This document shows positions 63,279 through 64,000 of a stretch of DNA of 64,000 bases, piece by piece (the first letter of the stretch is position 1; the number at the start of each line of letters is the position of its first letter). The DNA comes from Verrucomicrobiota bacterium. Lineage in GTDB: Bacteria; Verrucomicrobiota; Verrucomicrobiia; Limisphaerales; UBA9464. The stretch is from the NCBI GenBank assembly GCA_947471985.1, contig CANIZL010000021.1, positions 1 to 64,000 of the forward strand. Reading direction: 5' to 3'. Below the pieces are notes generated by a model. The model did no database searches. It was not told the origin of the DNA and was given only the letters and a program-made list of their open reading frames with translations. The position numbers and the translations under genes are program-made.

Positions 63279-64000
63279 TCAGTGGAAGCTCTTGTGCTTC
63301 GGATCACCGTGCGAGAAGAGATACGCAATCAGGTCCGAAATCTCCTCCGCCTTGAGGCTGTTGATCAGGCCCTCAGGCATCATGGAAACCGTCGAGGTTT
63401 CGATGGTTTCCACATCCTTCATCCGGACGCTGACCATGTGACCGGGGTCGAACATGTCGACCACGATATTCACGTCGCCGCCGCCCAGGTTGGCCACGCG
63501 ACCGGAGACGGTGTCGCCGTCCTTCTTGGTCACGATGATGGCGCTGTACTGATCGCTGATGACCTTGCTGGGTTCGACGATGGATTCCAGCACGTCGTGG
63601 ACGCTGAATCGTCCGGCCACGCCGGTGAGTTCAGGTCCGACCGAGCCGCCCTCCTGCACAAAGCGATGGCAGGCGGCGCACGCCACTTCGCCGTAAAGCT
63701 GGCGGCCCCGCTCGAAATTACGGCCGCCCTTGAGATTGCGCTCGACGATGGGCGCCAGTTCGGCCACGGACCATTCCTTGACGAAGGTACGGGCCGCGAG
63801 GGTTTCGCGGGGGCTCTTCGTGGTCACCTTCGCATTGAGGATGGAGCTCAGGGACTCCTTCTCGGCGGGACTCAGGAAGTCGACCGCCTGCTTCTTCATG
63901 TTTTGGAGCGAGCTGGCAAACGTGTTACCGCCGCGATAGGTGGTCGCCTTTTGGAACCAACGGAAGTACTCCTCCCGCAGCGCCGGGGTCCAGCCACCCT
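63279..64000 (-). CDS. C-terminal part of a PVC-type heme-binding protein (cut off by window edge)
   Basis: The frame stays open from the stop (63281-63279) to the window end, giving 239 visible residues. Visible start: WTPALREEYFRWFQKATTYRGG. A c-type heme motif CAACH (in YGEVACAACHRFVQ) is followed by VGPELTGVAGRFSVHDVLESIVEPS and a closing INSLKAEEISDLIAYLFSHGDP, the same layout as the C-terminal heme domain of the 55928-59050 protein. An ATG at 63899 is internal. The N-terminal propeller and HEAT parts presumably lie outside the window. Confidence 0.88.
   Translation of the reverse strand, partial: GGWTPALREEYFRWFQKATTYRGGNTFASSLQNMKKQAVDFLSPAEKESLSSILNAKVTTKSPRETLAARTFVKEWSVAELAPIVERNLKGGRNFERGRQLYGEVACAACHRFVQEGGSVGPELTGVAGRFSVHDVLESIVEPSKVISDQYSAIIVTKKDGDTVSGRVANLGGGDVNIVVDMFDPGHMVSVRMKDVETIETSTVSMMPEGLINSLKAEEISDLIAYLFSHGDPKHKSFH

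Overview
The window is about 64 kb of GC-rich bacterial chromosome with tightly packed genes on both strands. It points to a member of the PVC superphylum, most likely Verrucomicrobiota. The evidence is family content: a planctomycete-type cytochrome fused to leucine-rich repeats, PVC-type heme/dehydrogenase/HEAT proteins, tandem DUF1080 (3-keto-disaccharide hydrolase-type) domains, a DUF1800/DUF1501 pair, a Tat-exported DUF1552 protein, CotH/lamin-tail proteins, an ECF sigma factor, and secreted proteins ending in a short 'FYRV' module. This is inferred from families only; there is no rRNA gene to confirm it.

Layout. 1-1665: edge of a possible integrated element, with a cut-off reading frame, a G10 tract, and a tyrosine recombinase beside tRNA-Asn. 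2066-12709: secreted cytochrome-LRR protein, a serine protease/SirB1 fusion, a glycoside hydrolase, panB and an Mrp-type ATPase, an orphan sugar-binding lipoprotein, a NYN-LOTUS protein and a sigma factor. 12816-15287: a two-component pair. 15389-22453: DUF1080, SYLF, and the DUF1800/DUF1501 pair with an Ig-like repeat stalk. 22556-27205: a minus-strand operon encoding a TPR/poly-Asp/AAA+ ATPase, a translationally coupled TPR membrane protein, a 2-hydroxyacid dehydrogenase and an FAH-family hydrolase, ended by a clear terminator. 27363-28729: two adjacent damaged genes, one apparently frameshifted and one split by an in-frame TAG. 28802-35256: hisI, two membrane proteins, DUF1552, an L-lactate permease and a flippase. 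35360-40271: tRNA-Leu, a propeller/phosphoesterase lipoprotein, tRNA-Phe and a Sel1-repeat protein. 40395-55808: a 1418-residue CotH protein, a 29-residue lysine-rich protein, a propeller/alpha-barrel protein, tyrS, an O-methyltransferase, a metallophosphoesterase, a TrpG/PabA amidotransferase, a DMF-amidase-like lipoprotein and an NlpC/P60-like protein. 55928-64000: a large PVC heme protein, YqeY, a trypsin-like protease, a parallel beta-helix protein and the cut-off C-terminus of a second heme protein.

The dominant theme is export: roughly half the proteins carry Sec, Tat or lipoprotein signals, and many are predicted to bind or process glycans or carry periplasmic c-type heme. Housekeeping genes (panB, hisI, tyrS, trpG/pabA, yqeY and three tRNAs) are scattered between them. 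Starts were often moved inside the longest open frame, because upstream extensions run through tRNA genes, terminators or neighbouring genes; several starts are GTG or TTG. No CRISPR array, rRNA, insertion sequence or replication origin was seen.
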